Below, in pieces: positions 50,048 through 52,235 of a DNA stretch of 52,235 nucleotides. Source of the stretch: Candidatus Caccousia avicola. Lineage in GTDB: Bacteria; Bacillota; Clostridia; Oscillospirales; Acutalibacteraceae. A program made the translations under genes and the position numbers. The notes beneath the pieces are model-generated. The model was not told where the DNA came from and did not search any database. It saw only the letters and a program-made list of their open reading frames with translations. Location of the stretch: the NCBI GenBank assembly GCA_018712435.1, contig DVGZ01000013.1, positions 1 through 52,235 of the forward strand, written 5' to 3'. The number at the start of each line of letters is the position of its first letter. Within the stretch, counting starts at the first letter, position 1.

Positions 50048-51889
50048 TTAATTTACATCCAAGTCGCGTCCGTTGGGATCGATGTACTCGTTTCCGTACT
50101 GACCCGTGGTCTCCTTGAGCTGATACGCCTTGTTGGCATACTCAATGAAGTCTTCATCATGCTGCTTTTCGTTCGGGATATACGCCTTTCCCTTTTCACG
50201 CTTACGCAGATTGAAGTGCTTCATCTTATCACGCAGGAAAGCCGCCTGATTGCGCATTTCCTGGCTGGAAGCGTCGGACTCTTCGCTGATCGCGGCATTC
50301 TTGGTGGCCGCTTCGGTGATCTGGTTCACAGACTCGGCAACCTGCCGGATGCTTTCCATCTGATTGGTGGACAGACCGGAAACCTGCTCGACAATCTCAA
50401 TGATCTGGCTGATCTTCTGGTTGATCCCCTCGAAGATGGCCGCGGACTCGGTAGCGATGTTCGTGCCATTCTCCGTCTGCTTGATGCTGTTCTCAATGAG
50501 AACATGGCTTTCCTGCGCCGCTTCCGCACTCTTCATGGCCAGAGCGCGCACCTCGTTCGCCACAACGGCAAAGCCCTTACCGGCCGCTCCCGCACGGGCC
50601 GCCTCGATAGCGGCGTTGAGCGCCAGAATGTTCGTCTCAAAGGTGATATCGTCAATGGTTTTCATGACGGTGGCGATTTCCTTGGAAGCATTGCGCATAT
50701 GGATCACGGAATCGCACAGGATCTTCATATGTTCGTTGCTGGTCTCGAGAGCCACCTTGATTTCCTTGGTGATCTCATAGGCCGCCTGCGCCTTTTCGTC
50801 ATTGAACTGGATCAGATCGCTGACGTGCTTCATCTCGTCAGACAGGTGCTGAGCCGCGGAAGCCTGCACGGTGCTGCTGTCCGCCAGCATATGACTCGCG
50901 GCGGCTATCTCGTCCGCGCCGGCTGCCACGGAGTGGGCCGAATCCACAATCTCATTGAACATGATATCGTTGGACTGCACCAGACGGTACAAGCTCTTGC
51001 CGAGACTGTCGCGGCGGGAACGGATCTTGACGAAGGCCGTCATATCGCCGTCCGCGATTCTCTGCACCACCGCCATATTCTCCCGGATGTTGTCCGCCAT
51101 GGTGTGGAACGCGGAAATCATCATGCCGACTTCGTTGTCCGCGTTCTCCCGCTCCATCTTGGCGAGCTTCTCGCTGTCCACATCCAGATCGGCAGCGCCG
51201 AAGGAGAGATCCTTGGACCAATCGGCCACCATCATGACAGGCTTTGCAATCTGGCTGGCCAGCTTTCTTCCGTACAGGAACGAGAACACACTGATGCCAA
51301 TCACAGCCAGTACAATGACAATGATCATGACGGTCATCATGGATTCAAAGCGGCGCGTGTTGGTCGCCACCTCCGCGGAATCGATGCTGTCAATATCGTA
51401 CAGCCCTTCAATCACTTCGGAGGTTTTCGGATCCAGCTCTGAGAAAAAGAGATTGACAGCGCTTTCCCGGTTGGTTTCGCTCATGGTGAGCAGTTCTTCC
51501 GCCAGGCTGTGAATCTCGTCATGCCGCTCGGTGATCTGCTGCGCCATCGACTTGATCTCACTGTTTGTGTTGCTGTCCATCATGTACTCATTCAGCCATT
51601 TGCCGAAGGAGCAGGTTTTCGGATCCAGGCTGCCCGTAAAGGAAGATCCGTTCTCCAGCGAACGAATCAGATCCGAACGCCACTGATAGTGCGCGGAAAT
51701 CGTATTGGAGAGCGTCGCTCGCTCCTCATCGAGGCTGGTGATGTTGGCATAAAACACAAACAACACACTCAGCGAAATGACTGTGATAACTCCCACCAAA
51801 GCGGACAGAAGGGTTACGGTGAGGTATCCCTCCATGATCCGCTTGCGTATGCTCTTTTTGATCGTACCATCCGACTGCTTTTTCTCCAT
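50048..51889 (-). CDS. Methyl-accepting chemotaxis protein with extracellular CZB-like domain
   Basis: This 613-aa receptor has a first membrane helix (about 22-48), an outer domain (about 50-183), a second helix (about 184-206), a HAMP-like linker (about 210-290) and a signalling domain whose hairpin tip is ETNILALNAAIEAARAGAAGKGFAVVANEVRALA. In the outer domain H67-xx-W70, C93-SFGKW, H123 and H127 reproduce the His-Cys-His-His zinc pattern of CZB domains, which are usually cytosolic. It may sense zinc or oxidants such as hypochlorite. The ATG follows GAGGGGG. No flagellar or che genes are near; it has its own promoter and terminator. Confidence 0.9.
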   Translation of the reverse strand: MEKKQSDGTIKKSIRKRIMEGYLTVTLLSALVGVITVISLSVLFVFYANITSLDEERATLSNTISAHYQWRSDLIRSLENGSSFTGSLDPKTCSFGKWLNEYMMDSNTNSEIKSMAQQITERHDEIHSLAEELLTMSETNRESAVNLFFSELDPKTSEVIEGLYDIDSIDSAEVATNTRRFESMMTVMIIVIVLAVIGISVFSFLYGRKLASQIAKPVMMVADWSKDLSFGAADLDVDSEKLAKMERENADNEVGMMISAFHTMADNIRENMAVVQRIADGDMTAFVKIRSRRDSLGKSLYRLVQSNDIMFNEIVDSAHSVAAGADEIAAASHMLADSSTVQASAAQHLSDEMKHVSDLIQFNDEKAQAAYEITKEIKVALETSNEHMKILCDSVIHMRNASKEIATVMKTIDDITFETNILALNAAIEAARAGAAGKGFAVVANEVRALAMKSAEAAQESHVLIENSIKQTENGTNIATESAAIFEGINQKISQIIEIVEQVSGLSTNQMESIRQVAESVNQITEAATKNAAISEESDASSQEMRNQAAFLRDKMKHFNLRKREKGKAYIPNEKQHDEDFIEYANKAYQLKETTGQYGNEYIDPNGRDLDVN

Positions 51890-52058
51890 TGTTTTCCCCC
51901 TCTTTCAGAAAACCGTTTATTTTATTTCGCACAAAGCCAATAACATAAGAAAAACACTCAGGTGATCCGGAATGGCCTGTTATCCAAACAACACAGCGCA
52001 CGCCTCCCATCCCCGGCCACTCCCAAGGAACAGATAAAATAACAACATTTGTATGCTT

Positions 52059-52087
52059 ATTTTATCATATGGGCATAGCGTTTTCAA
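52059..52087 (-). promoter_or_regulatory. Promoter of the chemoreceptor gene
   Basis: On the minus strand TTGAAA (52082-52087) and TAAAAT (52059-52064) are 17 bp apart, leaving a leader of about 160 nt. The -35 overlaps the stop codon of the integrase remnant. No motility-sigma sequence was recognised. Confidence 0.7.
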
Positions 52088-52235
52088 CCCAGCGAACGCA
52101 TGAAAATAATGTAGTTCTTCATATTGGAGGCGTAGCCCTTCAGTGTAGCCGGCGACACTTTTGCGGATTGCATCAACAGCCACTTCTCACAATACTCGGC
52201 CACAGTAGGATGCTCCCGGTGGAAGATGATCTCCG
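52084..52235 (-). pseudogene. Fragment of a tyrosine recombinase core-binding domain
   Basis: Reading in from the right edge, 49 codons encode REHPTVAEYCEKWLLMQ, then SPATLKGYASNMKNYII, then FMRSLG and a stop. This is the helical SAM-like domain that precedes the catalytic part of phage-type integrases. A normal integrase continues past this point for some 250 residues; here a stop follows at once and the chemoreceptor promoter begins. It is a remnant of an integrase gene whose 5' part may lie beyond the window. Confidence 0.6.

Overview
The window looks like a chromosomal segment of a GC-rich, strictly fermentative Clostridia-type Firmicute, most likely from the Oscillospirales. The reasons are strong AGGAGG ribosome binding sites with frequent TTG/GTG starts, a V-type rather than F-type ATPase operon, class III (oxygen-sensitive) ribonucleotide reductase, GTP-dependent PEP carboxykinase, a SigI/RsgI pair, FtsEX next to an M23 hydrolase, and no outer-membrane genes. 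Most genes lie on the minus strand. No rRNA, tRNA or CRISPR array was seen.

Layout: 1-232 holds a 31-codon hydrophobic peptide gene with a promoter facing it from the opposite strand (toxin/antisense-RNA-like). 244-8852 is a complete nine-gene V-ATPase operon in the order ntpFIKECGABD; its rotor subunit carries the sodium-binding residues. 9159-10753 holds a HAD phosphatase, an SH3 lipoprotein and a stand-alone FliG-C-like protein. 10850-14177 looks like an acquired patch: a possible small divergent transcript, an RNase J-like metallo-hydrolase, an ADP-ribosylglycohydrolase fused to two winged helices, and a truncated DUF3842 gene. 14385-25332 holds pckG, tsaD, an AI-2E family transporter, a SLOG protein, a sugar isomerase-like TIM barrel, a membrane protein, a MATE pump, a substrate-binding lipoprotein fused to a peptidoglycan-binding domain, and a DUF815 ATPase.

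25557-35693 is a sugar-catabolic region. A sorbitol-type dehydrogenase and a fructokinase run on the plus strand. A six-gene minus-strand operon converges on them: DUF4838 glycosidase-like protein, phosphofructokinase, NagB-like, NagA, triosephosphate isomerase-like and LarA-like racemase. One promoter with a near-perfect 25-bp inverted repeat precedes it. Read together, these genes describe a route from an imported amino-sugar conjugate to triose phosphates and possibly a 2-hydroxy acid.

35800-40345 is ftsE-ftsX-M23 hydrolase, followed by an internally deleted copy of the hydrolase and an S41 protein that has lost its catalytic Ser and Lys. 40543-41628 is a CdaR/PucR-type regulator. 42042-45203 is a class III ribonucleotide reductase locus in which the glycyl-radical domain is a separate 53-codon gene; paired inverted repeats sit in its promoter. 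45373-49891 holds a CmpB-like membrane protein, the sigI-rsgI pair and a surface-anchored 5'-nucleotidase-like protein with degenerate metal sites. 50048-51889 is a chemoreceptor with a putative zinc-binding CZB-like domain outside the membrane, preceded at the window edge by an integrase remnant.

Two families of dispersed intergenic repeats occur: copies at 14295-14396, 27725-27975 and 41797-41935, and copies at 20304-20339 and 21250-21314. Long plus-strand reading frames opposite the minus-strand genes are treated as GC-driven shadows.
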